Origin: CAZYBO01 sp964645205
GTDB taxonomy: Bacteria > Pseudomonadota > Alphaproteobacteria > Rickettsiales > SXRF01
DNA length: 50,225 bases
Assembly: GCA_964645205.1 (NCBI GenBank)
Contig: CAZYBO010000009.1
Span: 1-50,225, forward strand
Direction: 5' to 3'
In this document: piece after piece, positions 18,355 through 27,008 of the stretch
How positions within the stretch are numbered: position 1 is the first letter of the stretch
How the letters are laid out: the number at the start of each line of letters is the position of its first letter
Made by a program: the position numbers and the translations under genes
The notes under the pieces: model-generated
Told to the model about the DNA's origin: nothing
Database searches by the model: none
The model's input: the letters and a program-made list of their open reading frames with translations, nothing else

Positions 18355-19363
18355 AACAAAAAAAATCATTCTTTTCCTAGCGCTGGTATGCGTGGCGGGG
18401 GTGTTTGCCGTGCGGCAATTCTCGCCCGCCGCCGAAATCGAGAAACGCCTGCGCACGTTGTTGGAGCAGGCGGGGCTTACGCAAACGGAAGTTCAGGTGG
18501 AAACCTTTGATACGTCACATGTCGCGTTTTCGCGCATTGGTTTTTCCAAGGATAAAACGAGCATATCGGCGGAAGGGGCAGTCGTCCGCGCAACGTCGCT
18601 GCCGTATACGGAACTGCTGCGCGGCAATGTAGAAAACGTAGCCGGCGAATGGTCGGTGGCGTCACTTGTGCTGTCGGGCATCGCAACGCCGCTGCCTGCG
18701 CTTTCGGGTGCGGGCACGATGGCGCGCAAAGAGGGAAAATGGGCGGTGGACGGCACTCTCGGCAGCGCCGACAAACGCTATAACGCCGCATTCACCTATG
18801 ACGGTGCGGACATGGTCACGATCACGCACGCGGCGATGCCGTGGAACGGCGGGGAAGTTTCCGCGCGCAACGCACGGTATGAGCTTTCCGGCAAACTGAA
18901 AGCGACGGTAAGTTTGAAAAACGTTTCGCTCGACGCGCTGATGCAGGTGCTTACCGGCGGCAAGGCGAGCGCAACCGGCGCGGTATCGGGAGCGTTGCCG
19001 GTGGAGATGGACGAGACGGGCAGGTTTTCCATCGGCAAAGGCAGCCTCGTGGCGGGCGGGAAGGGCATCATCAAAATGCAGCCCGGCGCCATACCCGGCG
19101 ATAATCCGCAATTGGCGCTGCTTAGCGAAGTGTTGAGCAATTTTCATTACCACACGTTGGAAATGGTGAGTGAACCGGGAGAGAAAAACGCCTTGTCGCT
19201 GACGTTGCGCGTGGAAGGCAAAAATCCTGATGCGTATGAAGGAAAACCTGTGAAATTAAACGTGCATTTAACCGGGGATGTGCTAAGTTTTCTGCAACAG
19301 GGCATCGTGCCCTACACCGATCCCAAAACATTCCTGAAACAGGACGGCCATGACAAAAAATAG
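18347..19363 (+). CDS. ydbH: YdbH-like AsmA-family envelope protein (short form)
   Basis: A 338-residue protein with an N-terminal signal/anchor helix (KKIILFLALVCVAGVFAV) and a long beta-rich periplasmic region. Its C-terminal half (GSLVAGGKGIIKMQPGA; LALLSEVLSNFHYHTLEMVSEP; LTLRVEGKNPDAYEGKPVKLNVHLTGDV) matches the YdbH C-terminus as I know it. The two genes that follow match YnbE and YdbL, the E. coli operon partners. E. coli YdbH, an AsmA-like protein implicated in phospholipid transport between membranes, is about 880 residues, so this is a much shortened relative. It overlaps tgt by 8 bases and the ynbE-like gene by 14. Confidence 0.8.
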   Translation: MSRTKKIILFLALVCVAGVFAVRQFSPAAEIEKRLRTLLEQAGLTQTEVQVETFDTSHVAFSRIGFSKDKTSISAEGAVVRATSLPYTELLRGNVENVAGEWSVASLVLSGIATPLPALSGAGTMARKEGKWAVDGTLGSADKRYNAAFTYDGADMVTITHAAMPWNGGEVSARNARYELSGKLKATVSLKNVSLDALMQVLTGGKASATGAVSGALPVEMDETGRFSIGKGSLVAGGKGIIKMQPGAIPGDNPQLALLSEVLSNFHYHTLEMVSEPGEKNALSLTLRVEGKNPDAYEGKPVKLNVHLTGDVLSFLQQGIVPYTDPKTFLKQDGHDKK

Positions 19364-19535
19364 CATCCTCCTCCTTGCGCTCGCTGCATTTTCCGCGTGT
19401 ACGCCCACCGTGCAGGTGCAGGCGCCCGACAAGCCGATCGAAATCAACCTGAACGTCAATATCGAGCACCGTATCAAGGTGGAAATTGAAAAAGACGTGA
19501 AACAGGCCATCGCCAAGAACAAAGATATTTTCTAG
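19350..19535 (+). CDS. ynbE: YnbE-like lipoprotein
   Basis: A 61-residue lipoprotein with a short signal peptide ending in a lipobox (LALAAFSAC, Cys about 17). The conserved segment APDKPIEINLNVNIEHRIKVEIEKDV is characteristic of YnbE proteins. In E. coli YnbE is an outer-membrane lipoprotein that pairs with the C-terminus of YdbH. Its start lies inside the end of the ydbH-like gene and the ydbL-like gene follows 8 bases later. Confidence 0.85.
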   Translation: MTKNSILLLALAAFSACTPTVQVQAPDKPIEINLNVNIEHRIKVEIEKDVKQAIAKNKDIF

Positions 19536-19543
19536 GAGAGTTT

Positions 19544-19870
19544 ATGAAACGCAACCTTATCGCCTCTTTTGCCTTCCTTGCCGCGCTGTGGGCATTTCCC
19601 GCGCTGGCGGTCGATTTGCATACGGCGCGCAGCCAGGGGTTGGTCGGCGAGAAGAATGACGGCTATGTGACAGCGCTCAAACCCTCCTCCGAGGTCGATC
19701 TGCTGGTGGCCGACGTCAACGCCAAGCGCAGCGCCAAATATGCCGAAATCTCCAAGCAGAACGGCCAGACAGCCGCCGTGGTAGCCAAACTTGCCGCGCC
19801 GCAGATCGTGCAGGGGCTTGAGCCGGGGGCAATGTATCAGGCCGCCGATGGCTCATGGAAAAAGCGTTAA
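19544..19870 (+). CDS. ydbL: YdbL family (DUF1318) exported protein
   Basis: A 108-residue periplasmic protein with a cleavable signal peptide (FAFLAALWAFPALAVDL). The family core includes LHTARSQGLVGEKNDGYVTAL, VADVNAKRSAKYAEISKQNG and PGAMYQAADGSWKKR at the end. ATG follows AGGAGAG. In E. coli, YdbL is thought to help assembly of the YdbH-YnbE bridge. The three-gene order is conserved here. Confidence 0.9.
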   Translation: MKRNLIASFAFLAALWAFPALAVDLHTARSQGLVGEKNDGYVTALKPSSEVDLLVADVNAKRSAKYAEISKQNGQTAAVVAKLAAPQIVQGLEPGAMYQAADGSWKKR

Positions 19871-19901
19871 GGCAAAAATGCTTTAAAACGCCTCTAAACG
19901 G

Positions 19902-19929
19902 TTGACAAACGCTCCCAAAATCTTATTGT
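19902..19929 (+). promoter_or_regulatory. Sigma-70-type promoter for tRNA-Lys
   Basis: TTGACA, 16 bases, TATTGT, ending about 87 bases upstream of the mature tRNA-Lys 5' end. The consensus -35 supports a real promoter. Confidence 0.55.
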
Positions 19930-20016
19930 CCCCCATTCCCGGCGAGGTCTGGTTTTCGGCTTTTTCGGGAAATTCAAGGCAATGGGCTGGATTCGCTTGT
20001 GATTCGCCCCGTTTGT

Positions 20017-20092
20017 GATCCGGTAGCTCAGTCGGTAGAGCACCTGACTTTTAATCAGGTTGTCGCGGGTTCGATTCCCGCCCGGATCACCA
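20017..20092 (+). tRNA. tRNA-Lys (anticodon TTT)
   Basis: A 76-base cloverleaf: acceptor GATCCGG pairs with CCGGATC; D-arm AGCTC...GAGC; anticodon stem CCTGA/TCAGG around CTTTTAA; T-arm GCGGG-TTCGATT-CCCGC; discriminator A and encoded CCA. All stems pair fully. Confidence 0.97.
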
Positions 20093-20107
20093 CTCTTTGT
20101 GGGGTCT

Positions 20108-21484
20108 ATGGCGCATAATGCATCTTCCCTCACGGCCAGGCGATTCGCCGCTTTTTATGCGCTGGCGGCGTTGCTGATTATCCTCCGGCTGCTTACGACC
20201 GTCGATACGCTGTATTCCCCGCATGAATGGCAGCATTTTATGCGCGGGTTGACGTTCAGCACGCTCTATAAAGACCAGACGATGCCGACGAGCATCTACC
20301 AGTTCGTCGAGCTGGCGCGGAATAAGGAAAACCCCGACAAGCTGGCGTGGGTGCCGCTCAACCGCGATGCGGCAGAGCTTGCGCTGAAACCGGACGAGCG
20401 CGACCTGTTCATGTCCGCCGCCAATGTCAGCCGTTATCCCGTCACCTGTTACATTCCGCACATTATCGGCGGCACGCTGGGAGACTGGCTGGAGCTGCGT
20501 CCGGCGGCGATCTATTATATCGTGCGCGTATTGTGCCTGCTGTCGGGTCTGGGCATCGGCTATATCATCCTGCGCTTGTTGCCGTGCATGCACCTGCCCG
20601 CGATGATTATCCTGCTGCTGCCTTCCACATGGATGATGCGCTCGAACCAATACCCGGATTACGTGGTGAATGTGATGGCGCTGCTGTTTATCGCGGTGCT
20701 GGTTCGGCTATTGTTCCTGCAGCCGCGCATCCATGCGGGGTATGTGGCGTTGCTGGCGGGCAGTGCGATCGTGCTGTCGATTTCCAAGCTGGTGTATTTT
20801 CCGCTTACGCTGGCTGCGCTGCTGCTCACGCCGCGCTATTTTCCGAGTATGCGGCATTATGTGTTGTGCATGGCGTGCGTTATCGGCGCGAGCGGGGCGT
20901 TTTCGCTGCTGTCGCTGGCGGAAGCGTTCGAGGAGAACTACCATATCGATCTGCACGCGGAACTCAGCGGCGGCGGGCAGGGCGCGCAGAGCGACCGCCA
21001 GCAGGCGCTCGCGGCGATCAAGGCCGATCCCGTTGGCATGGTGAAACAGGTGTTTACCATCTATGCGAGCGAGACGTTCCTGAAGGAAGAAACCGTCAAT
21101 CTGTTCATGCGCGGGTATTTCTTCAACAGGTCGCATTATGTGTATGAATTATTCGGCGTGTGGTTGCTCTTGACCGTATGGCCGCTACTGTTCGCCGTGG
21201 TGCCGCGTGCGCGCAACATGGTTTCCGCAGGCGGGCGGTTGTGGCTGTTTGCAATATGCGGGCTGACGGTGATCGCGGTGACGCTGGCATTGTTTATCGA
21301 TGAAATCGGGCTTAATATGGCACAGGTCGGCACGGTACAAGGGCGCTATTTCGTGCCGTTGCTGCCGGTGGTGATGCTGATGTGTTCGGTAGCGCTGCCT
21401 GAATTATGGGTGCGCAGGCTGGTTGCGGTGCAGGCGGTCTTTGCGCTGACGGTGATGGCCATCATGTACGGGATTATCGTATGA
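20108..21484 (+). CDS. Polytopic membrane protein, DUF2142-like / glycosyltransferase-C-like
   Basis: A 458-residue protein with about ten hydrophobic segments. After the first helix there is a loop with PHEWQHFMRG, and further on ANVSRYPVTCYIPHIIGG and a late QGRYFVPLLPVVML. These three features resemble DUF2142 membrane proteins, which often accompany polysaccharide genes. The start ATG lies 15 bases after tRNA-Lys; the open frame running back through the tRNA is not coding. The stop overlaps the next gene (ATGA), tying it to a glycosyltransferase and a DUF2304 protein, so a role in lipid-linked sugar handling is likely but inferred. Confidence 0.65.
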   Translation: MAHNASSLTARRFAAFYALAALLIILRLLTTVDTLYSPHEWQHFMRGLTFSTLYKDQTMPTSIYQFVELARNKENPDKLAWVPLNRDAAELALKPDERDLFMSAANVSRYPVTCYIPHIIGGTLGDWLELRPAAIYYIVRVLCLLSGLGIGYIILRLLPCMHLPAMIILLLPSTWMMRSNQYPDYVVNVMALLFIAVLVRLLFLQPRIHAGYVALLAGSAIVLSISKLVYFPLTLAALLLTPRYFPSMRHYVLCMACVIGASGAFSLLSLAEAFEENYHIDLHAELSGGGQGAQSDRQQALAAIKADPVGMVKQVFTIYASETFLKEETVNLFMRGYFFNRSHYVYELFGVWLLLTVWPLLFAVVPRARNMVSAGGRLWLFAICGLTVIAVTLALFIDEIGLNMAQVGTVQGRYFVPLLPVVMLMCSVALPELWVRRLVAVQAVFALTVMAIMYGIIV

Positions 21485-22149
21485 GCGGAATCTATGCCGT
21501 GATCCCCGCATATAACGAAGCGGCAACGGTTGCGCAGGCGGTGCGCGGCGTGCTGCCGTACGTGTCGCGGGTCGTGGTGGTCGATGACGGCTCGTGCGAC
21601 GATACGGCGGCGCAGGCAAAAGCGGCGGGCGCGAAAGTGGTTCGTCATGCGGTCAATCTCGGCCAGGGGGCGGCGTTGCAGACGGGGATCGATTACGCGC
21701 TGCTGCGCAAGGCCGAAATCATCGTTACCTTCGATGCCGACGGGCAGCATGATCCGGCGGATATTCCCTCGCTGGTCGCGGCTCTGGCGCATGCGGACGT
21801 TGCGTTCGGCTCGCGCTTCCTCGGGCAGGCGGTGGGCATGGGCAGGCTGCGCGGCCTGTTCCTGAAACTGGCGCGTGCCTACACTTATGCCACTACCGGC
21901 CTCATGCTCAGCGATACGCAGAACGGCGTGCGCGCGCTTTCGGCGCAGGCTGCGCGGCGCATAAGGCTGCGGCAGAACCGCATGGCGCATGCCGCGGAAT
22001 TTATCGCGCAAGTGGCGCAGCATAAGCTGCGTTTCGCGGAAGTGCCCTGCACGGTGCGCTACACCGACTATTCCCGCGCCAAGGGGCAGAAAAGCAGGCA
22101 CGCAATTTATATCCTACTCGATTTATTCTTGAAAAGGATCGGCTCATGA
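21481..22149 (+). CDS. Family 2 glycosyltransferase
   Basis: A 222-residue GT-A enzyme, probably using a nucleotide sugar and a polyprenyl or protein acceptor at the membrane face. It begins YAVIPAYNEAATVAQAV, has the nucleotide-binding VVVDDGSCDDT, the helix motif HAVNLGQGAALQTGI and the metal-binding FDADGQHDP (DXD type), followed by AFGSRFL and a QNGVRAL segment. No C-terminal membrane helices are present, so it is DPM1-like in size. It shares ATGA overlaps on both sides with its partners, which indicates a coupled three-gene operon. Confidence 0.92.
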   Translation: MSGIYAVIPAYNEAATVAQAVRGVLPYVSRVVVVDDGSCDDTAAQAKAAGAKVVRHAVNLGQGAALQTGIDYALLRKAEIIVTFDADGQHDPADIPSLVAALAHADVAFGSRFLGQAVGMGRLRGLFLKLARAYTYATTGLMLSDTQNGVRALSAQAARRIRLRQNRMAHAAEFIAQVAQHKLRFAEVPCTVRYTDYSRAKGQKSRHAIYILLDLFLKRIGS

Positions 22150-22481
22150 TCATGCAGGTATTTTTAAGCGCGGTGCTGTTGTGCATCCTTGTCTACGCCT
22201 ATTCGCAGAAGCGGCGTTCCGCGCTGGTGTGCTATGTGGTGATGGCGATCGCGTGTTGTGGGTTGCTGCTGGTGGCGCTTCCGGAGAGCAGTAATATGCT
22301 GGCGGCGTTCGTGGGTATCGGGCGCGGCGCCGATCTGGTGATGTACTGTTTTATCCTTTTTGCGTTCGTGGCGATCCTGAGCCTGCACCTGCACGTGCGC
22401 GCCGTGATGGAGGCGGTTACGGAGAATACGCGCAGGCTGGCGCTCATCGAAGCGCGGCTGGAAGATATGGATAAGAATTAA
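22146..22481 (+). CDS. DUF2304 small membrane protein
   Basis: A 111-residue protein with three hydrophobic helices (VFLSAVLLCILVYAYS; LVCYVVMAIACCGLLLVAL; DLVMYCFILFAFVAILSL) and a charged helical C-terminal tail (VTENTRRLALIEARLEDM). The pattern GIGRGADLVMY is characteristic of DUF2304, which commonly follows a family 2 glycosyltransferase, as it does here (4-base overlap). It may serve as the membrane partner of the enzyme; the function is not established. Confidence 0.85.
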   Translation: MIMQVFLSAVLLCILVYAYSQKRRSALVCYVVMAIACCGLLLVALPESSNMLAAFVGIGRGADLVMYCFILFAFVAILSLHLHVRAVMEAVTENTRRLALIEARLEDMDKN

Positions 22482-22505
22482 AATACAGGTTTTTACCGTC
22501 ATTTA

Positions 22506-22533
22506 TTGACTTGCCGGAAGATCGTCCTATGAT
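22506..22533 (+). promoter_or_regulatory. Sigma-70-type promoter for kdpFABC
   Basis: TTGACT, 16 bases, TATGAT, ending 36 bases upstream of kdpF. It lies in the only sizeable gap before the operon. No KdpE site could be recognised. Confidence 0.55.
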
Positions 22534-22569
22534 CGCGGCGTCTGTGCATTGCATGAGAAGAAAAATAGA

Positions 22570-22662
22570 ATGACGACGTTGTATGTGCTGATGGGTGTCG
22601 TTGCCGCCATGCTGTTCGTTTACCTGCTGGCTGCGCTTCTCAAACCGGAACTCTTCCCCTGA
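22570..22662 (+). CDS. kdpF: KdpF subunit
   Basis: A 30-residue single-helix protein (MTTLYVLMGVVAAMLFVYLL, then AALLKPELFP) that stabilises the KdpABC complex in the inner membrane. The length and the C-terminal LLKPE are typical of KdpF. The gene ends 7 bases before kdpA. Confidence 0.92.
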   Translation: MTTLYVLMGVVAAMLFVYLLAALLKPELFP

Positions 22663-22669
22663 TTTCGCC

Positions 22670-24382
22670 ATGCATTCCCTGATATATATCGTCTTGTGCT
22701 TCACGCTGGTCGCGGTGTGCATCAAACCGCTCGGCCTCTACATGGCGCGTGTTTATATGGGCGAGCGTGTGTGGACGCATACGCTGTTCGGCTGGCTGGA
22801 ACGCCTTATCTACAAAGCATGCGGCATCGACCCGAAAGAGGAAACGGGGGCGCTGGGCTACGGCGCATCGGTGCTGATGTTCGGCGCTGCCGGGTTCGCG
22901 CTGCTGTTCATTATCCTTATCATGCAGAAAATGCTGCCGCTTAATCCGCTCCAGCTCGAAGGGCTTTCCTCCGACATGGCGTTCAACGTGGCGGTGAGCT
23001 TTATTACCAATACCAACTGGCAGAGCTATAGCGGTGAAGTGGCGCTCAGCGCATTCTCGCAGATGATGGGGCTTGCGGTGCAGAATTTCCTTTCCGCCGC
23101 CACCGGCATGGCGGTGGCCGCCGCGCTATTTCGCGCGCTGGGGCGCAAGCAGGCGTCTACGATCGGTAATTTCTGGGTGGATATGGTGCGCAGCGTGCTT
23201 TATATCCTGCTGCCCATGTCATTGGTGTTCGCGCTGTTTCTGGCGTCGCAGGGCGTGGTGCAGACATTCGACAGCTACATTACCTATAGCCCCGTGGAAG
23301 CGACGCAGGAATCGCTGATCGCAATGGGGCCCGCCGCATCGCAGGTGGCGATCAAGATGCTGGGCAGCAACGGTGGCGGGTTTTTTAACGCTAACGCAGC
23401 GCATCCATTCGAGAATCCTACGGCGCTGGCGAATTTGTTGCAGATCGTATCGATCCTCCTGATCCCGGCTGCGCTCACCTACACGTTCGGCAGTATGGTG
23501 GGGGATCGCAGGCAGGGCTGGAGCATGCTGGCGACGATGGTGATTATTTTCCTGCCGTTGTTGTGGCTGGTAGTAGTCAGCGAGCACGGCACCAACCCGC
23601 GCTTCGACACGGTAGTGGTCGATCAGTCGGCGGGAAACATGGAAGGCAAGGAAGTGCGTTTCGGCGCGACCAGCTCGGCGTTATGGGCGGCGGCGACGAC
23701 GGCGACCTCCAACGGTTCGGTCAATGCGATGCACGATTCTTTCACGCCGCTGGGTGGGTTGGTGCCCTTGATGCTGATCCAGTTCGGCGAGGTGGTGTTC
23801 GGCGGTGTCGGCAGCGGCATGTACAGCATGCTGATGACGGCGCTGCTTACGGTGTTCATCGCCGGGCTGATGGTGGGGCGTACGCCGGAATATCTCGGCA
23901 AAAAGCTGGGGACGTATGAAATTAAAATGGCCGCGCTGGTTACGATTATCCCCAGCGCAGCGGTGCTGCTCGGGGCGGCGCTTGCCATCGGCACGGATGC
24001 GGGCAGGGCAGGCATCCTGAACCCCGGCGCGCAGGGTTTCAGCGAAGTGCTCTACGCCTATTCGTCGGCGGGCAACAATAACGGTAGCGCCTTCGCGGGG
24101 CTGAATGCGTCGAGCGCGTTCTACAATATTACGCTCGGTATCGCCATGCTGATTGGCCGCTACGGGGTGATCCTGCCGGTGCTGGCGATCGCGGGCGCGC
24201 TGGCGGCAAGAAATACCGTGCCCAGAAGTTTGGGGACGCTGCCGACGCACACGCCGCTCTTCGTATCCATGCTTGTGCTGATCGTGGTGCTGATAAGCGT
24301 GCTGACCTACATTCCCGCGCTGGCGCTGGGGCCGATAGCCGAGCATGTGCGCATGACGCTGCCATGGGAGATCGCGCCATGA
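22670..24382 (+). CDS. kdpA: Potassium-transporting ATPase subunit KdpA
   Basis: Potassium-channel-like subunit of the high-affinity Kdp pump. The 570-residue membrane protein (usual length about 557-600) has filter and loop motifs SFITNTNWQSYSGE, NFLSAATGMAVA, GSNGGGFFNANAAHPFENPT and SAGNNNGSAFAGL, each matching one of the four pseudo-repeat selectivity regions. The ATG chosen lies 7 bases after kdpF; the longer frame reads back through kdpF without similarity. The stop overlaps kdpB (ATGA). Confidence 0.97.
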   Translation: MHSLIYIVLCFTLVAVCIKPLGLYMARVYMGERVWTHTLFGWLERLIYKACGIDPKEETGALGYGASVLMFGAAGFALLFIILIMQKMLPLNPLQLEGLSSDMAFNVAVSFITNTNWQSYSGEVALSAFSQMMGLAVQNFLSAATGMAVAAALFRALGRKQASTIGNFWVDMVRSVLYILLPMSLVFALFLASQGVVQTFDSYITYSPVEATQESLIAMGPAASQVAIKMLGSNGGGFFNANAAHPFENPTALANLLQIVSILLIPAALTYTFGSMVGDRRQGWSMLATMVIIFLPLLWLVVVSEHGTNPRFDTVVVDQSAGNMEGKEVRFGATSSALWAAATTATSNGSVNAMHDSFTPLGGLVPLMLIQFGEVVFGGVGSGMYSMLMTALLTVFIAGLMVGRTPEYLGKKLGTYEIKMAALVTIIPSAAVLLGAALAIGTDAGRAGILNPGAQGFSEVLYAYSSAGNNNGSAFAGLNASSAFYNITLGIAMLIGRYGVILPVLAIAGALAARNTVPRSLGTLPTHTPLFVSMLVLIVVLISVLTYIPALALGPIAEHVRMTLPWEIAP

Positions 24383-26424
24383 AACAGGCTTCCATGACCG
24401 ATGCCATTATCGGCGCATTCCGCAAACTCTCGCCGGTGACGCAAGCGCGTAACCCTGTGATGTTCGTGGTGTATGTGGGCGCGTTCATCACCAGCCTGCT
24501 TTATATCTACGAATTATATTATCCTACGCAGAGTGAGCCCGCATGGTTTACGCTGTGGGTGTCGCTGTGGCTGTGGTTTACCGTGCTGTTCGCCAATTTC
24601 GCGGAAAGTATCGCCGAAGGGCGCGGTAAGGCGCAGGCGGAAAGTCTCAAGGCGCTGCGCAAGGATGTGCAGGCGGTGAAACTTGCCTCTTCCGCAAACC
24701 GTGATGATTATCAGGTCGTGTCCGCGTCGTCGCTGCGCAAGGACGATATTGTGCTGATCGTAGCGGGCGGCTTTATTCCCGGCGACGGGCAGGTGATCGA
24801 CGGCATCGCTTCGGTGGATGAAAGCGCGATCACCGGCGAAAGCGCACCGGTGATCCGTGAAAGCGGCGGCGATTGCGACGCGGTGACGGGCGGCACGCGC
24901 GTGCTGTCCGACTGGTTGGTGGTGCGTATTACCGCCAACGCGGGCGAGAGTTTCATCGACCGCATGGTGTCGCTGGTGGAAGGCGCCAAACGCCAGAAAA
25001 CCCCTAATGAAATCGCGCTGTCCATCTTGCTTGCGGCGCTTACCCTGAATTTCCTGTTGGCGGTGGTTACGTTGCTGCCGTTTTCCCTATTCAGCGTGGA
25101 GCAGGCCGGTTCCGGCAAGCCGGTGAGCATTACCGTATTGATCGCGCTGTTGGTATGCCTTGCGCCGACGACGATCAGCGGCCTGCTTTCAGCCATAGGC
25201 ATCGCGGGCATGAACCGGCTGCTGAAGGCGAACGTGATCGCGTCGTCCGGGCGCGCGGTAGAGGCGGCGGGCGACATCAACGTGCTGCTGCTCGATAAAA
25301 CCGGCACGATCACGCACGGCAACCGGCAGGCCGAGGAATTTTATCCCGCTTCCGGTGTGTCGATTCTCACGCTGGCCGAGGCCGCACAGCTTTCTTCGCT
25401 CGCCGACCATACGCCGGAGGGCAAGAGCATCGTGGCGCTGGCACGGCGGAAATACGACATGCCGGAAAATGTCGCGCAGCCGGAAGGCAGCGAGTTTATC
25501 GAATTCAGTGCCGAGACACGCTATAGCGGCGTGAAAATCGGCAAACGCATGGTGCTCAAAGGCGCTTCGGATGCGATAGCGCGGCATCTCGCCGCGCTGG
25601 GCGGCGCAATTTCAGACGACGTGCGCCAGCGCGTGGACACGATTGCGCGGCAGGGCGGCACGCCGCTGGTGGTCGCTGACGGCACGCAAGTGCTGGGGGT
25701 GGTCTATCTCAAAGACATTGTGAAGGCGGGCATTAAGGAACGGCTGAGCGATTTACGCAAGATGGGCATCAAGAGCATCATGATCACCGGCGATAATCCG
25801 CTGACGGCTGCTGCGATTGCGGCGGAGGCGGGCGTAGACGATTACCTCGCGGAGGCCACACCGGAAGCCAAGCTCAAAATGATCCGCAAGATGCAGGCGG
25901 GCGGCGAGATGGTGGCGATGGTGGGCGACGGCACGAACGACGCGCCCGCGCTCGCGCAGTCCGACGTGGCGGTGGTGATGAACAGCGGCACGCAGGCGGC
26001 CAAGGAAGCGGGAAACATGGTCGATCTCGATTCTGATCCTACGAAGCTGATCGAAATCGTGGAGATCGGCAAGCAGTTGCTGATGACGCGCGGTTCGCTT
26101 ACCACGTTCAGCATCGCCAACGACCTCGCCAAATATTTCGCGGTGATCCCGGCGGCGTTCGCCAGCACCTACCCGTCGCTGGAACTTTTGAATGTCATGC
26201 ACCTGACTTCCCCGGTTTCCGCTATGCTGTCGGCGGTGATTTTCAACGCGCTGATCATTATCGGGTTGGTGCCGCTGGCGTTGCGCGGAGTGGCGTACCG
26301 GCCGGTGGGGGCGCTCGCGCTGCTGCGGCGAAACCTGATGATTTACGGCGCAGGCGGGATTGTCGTGCCGTTTATCTGCATTAAAATACTGGATATGATA
26401 CTTACCGCGATGGGGGTTTACTGA
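24379..26424 (+). CDS. kdpB: Potassium-transporting ATPase ATP-binding subunit KdpB
   Basis: P-type ATPase subunit that energises potassium uptake. The 681-residue protein carries TGES (actuator loop), the phosphorylated Asp306 in LLDKTGTIT, MITGDNPLTAAAIA and the hinge motif MVGDGTNDAPALAQSDVAVVMNSGTQAAKEAGNMVDLDS. The N-terminal helices and the KQTPNEIAL-like segment (RQKTPNEIALS) are standard. The kdpC start shares one base with the stop codon (TGATG). Confidence 0.98.
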   Translation: MKQASMTDAIIGAFRKLSPVTQARNPVMFVVYVGAFITSLLYIYELYYPTQSEPAWFTLWVSLWLWFTVLFANFAESIAEGRGKAQAESLKALRKDVQAVKLASSANRDDYQVVSASSLRKDDIVLIVAGGFIPGDGQVIDGIASVDESAITGESAPVIRESGGDCDAVTGGTRVLSDWLVVRITANAGESFIDRMVSLVEGAKRQKTPNEIALSILLAALTLNFLLAVVTLLPFSLFSVEQAGSGKPVSITVLIALLVCLAPTTISGLLSAIGIAGMNRLLKANVIASSGRAVEAAGDINVLLLDKTGTITHGNRQAEEFYPASGVSILTLAEAAQLSSLADHTPEGKSIVALARRKYDMPENVAQPEGSEFIEFSAETRYSGVKIGKRMVLKGASDAIARHLAALGGAISDDVRQRVDTIARQGGTPLVVADGTQVLGVVYLKDIVKAGIKERLSDLRKMGIKSIMITGDNPLTAAAIAAEAGVDDYLAEATPEAKLKMIRKMQAGGEMVAMVGDGTNDAPALAQSDVAVVMNSGTQAAKEAGNMVDLDSDPTKLIEIVEIGKQLLMTRGSLTTFSIANDLAKYFAVIPAAFASTYPSLELLNVMHLTSPVSAMLSAVIFNALIIIGLVPLALRGVAYRPVGALALLRRNLMIYGAGGIVVPFICIKILDMILTAMGVY

Positions 26425-27008
26425 TGGGCGCGCAGCATCCCGGCATACTCTCGATCATTCGTGTGCCGCTGGCGATGCTCGCGGTGTTTACCGTGCTGCT
26501 CGGCGGCGTATATCCGCTGGCGATATGGGCGGTGGCGAAAGTCGCGCTTCCGTCGCAATCGTCTGGCAGCCTCATCGGTGAGGCAGGCTCGGAATTGCTC
26601 GGGCAGGAATTTTCGCAGCCGCACTATTTTTGGGGGCGGCTCTCGGCGGGGGCGTATAATGCCGCGGCTTCCGGCGGCTCGAATGTCAGCCCGGCGAATC
26701 CGTTATTGTTGAAAGCGGCCAATGCGCGCATCATCGCGCTGCAGGCGGCCGATCCGAAAAACACCGCGCCTATTCCCATCGACCTTATCACCGCATCGGG
26801 CAGCGGGCTCGATCCGCATATCAGTCTTGGCGCTGCGCATTATCAGGCGTCGCGGGTGGCGCGCGCGCGCAAATTAGCGGTGGAAGAAGTTGTAGCGCTG
26901 GTTGAATCCTCCGCCGAGCAGCCGCTGTTCGGGCTGGCAGGTGTTACGTATGTGAACGTGCTGCGCCTCAATATGGCGCTCGACAAGAAAACCGGTAAGG
27001 CGAAATGA
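26424..27008 (+). CDS. kdpC: Potassium-transporting ATPase subunit KdpC
   Basis: A 194-residue subunit anchored by one N-terminal helix (LAMLAVFTVLLGGVYPLAIWAVA), with the rest facing the periplasm. It raises the ATP affinity of the complex. Family motifs: GSLIGEAGSELLGQEF, YFWGRLSAG, ASGGSNVSPANP, PIPIDLITASGSGLDPHISLGAAHYQASRVARAR and TYVNVLRLNMALD. The stop overlaps kdpD (ATGA). Confidence 0.97.
   Translation: MGAQHPGILSIIRVPLAMLAVFTVLLGGVYPLAIWAVAKVALPSQSSGSLIGEAGSELLGQEFSQPHYFWGRLSAGAYNAAASGGSNVSPANPLLLKAANARIIALQAADPKNTAPIPIDLITASGSGLDPHISLGAAHYQASRVARARKLAVEEVVALVESSAEQPLFGLAGVTYVNVLRLNMALDKKTGKAK

Noticed and set aside
20060..20107. Longer start for the polytopic protein running back into tRNA-Lys
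   Set aside because: The upstream codons lie inside the tRNA; ATG 20108 is the first start outside it.
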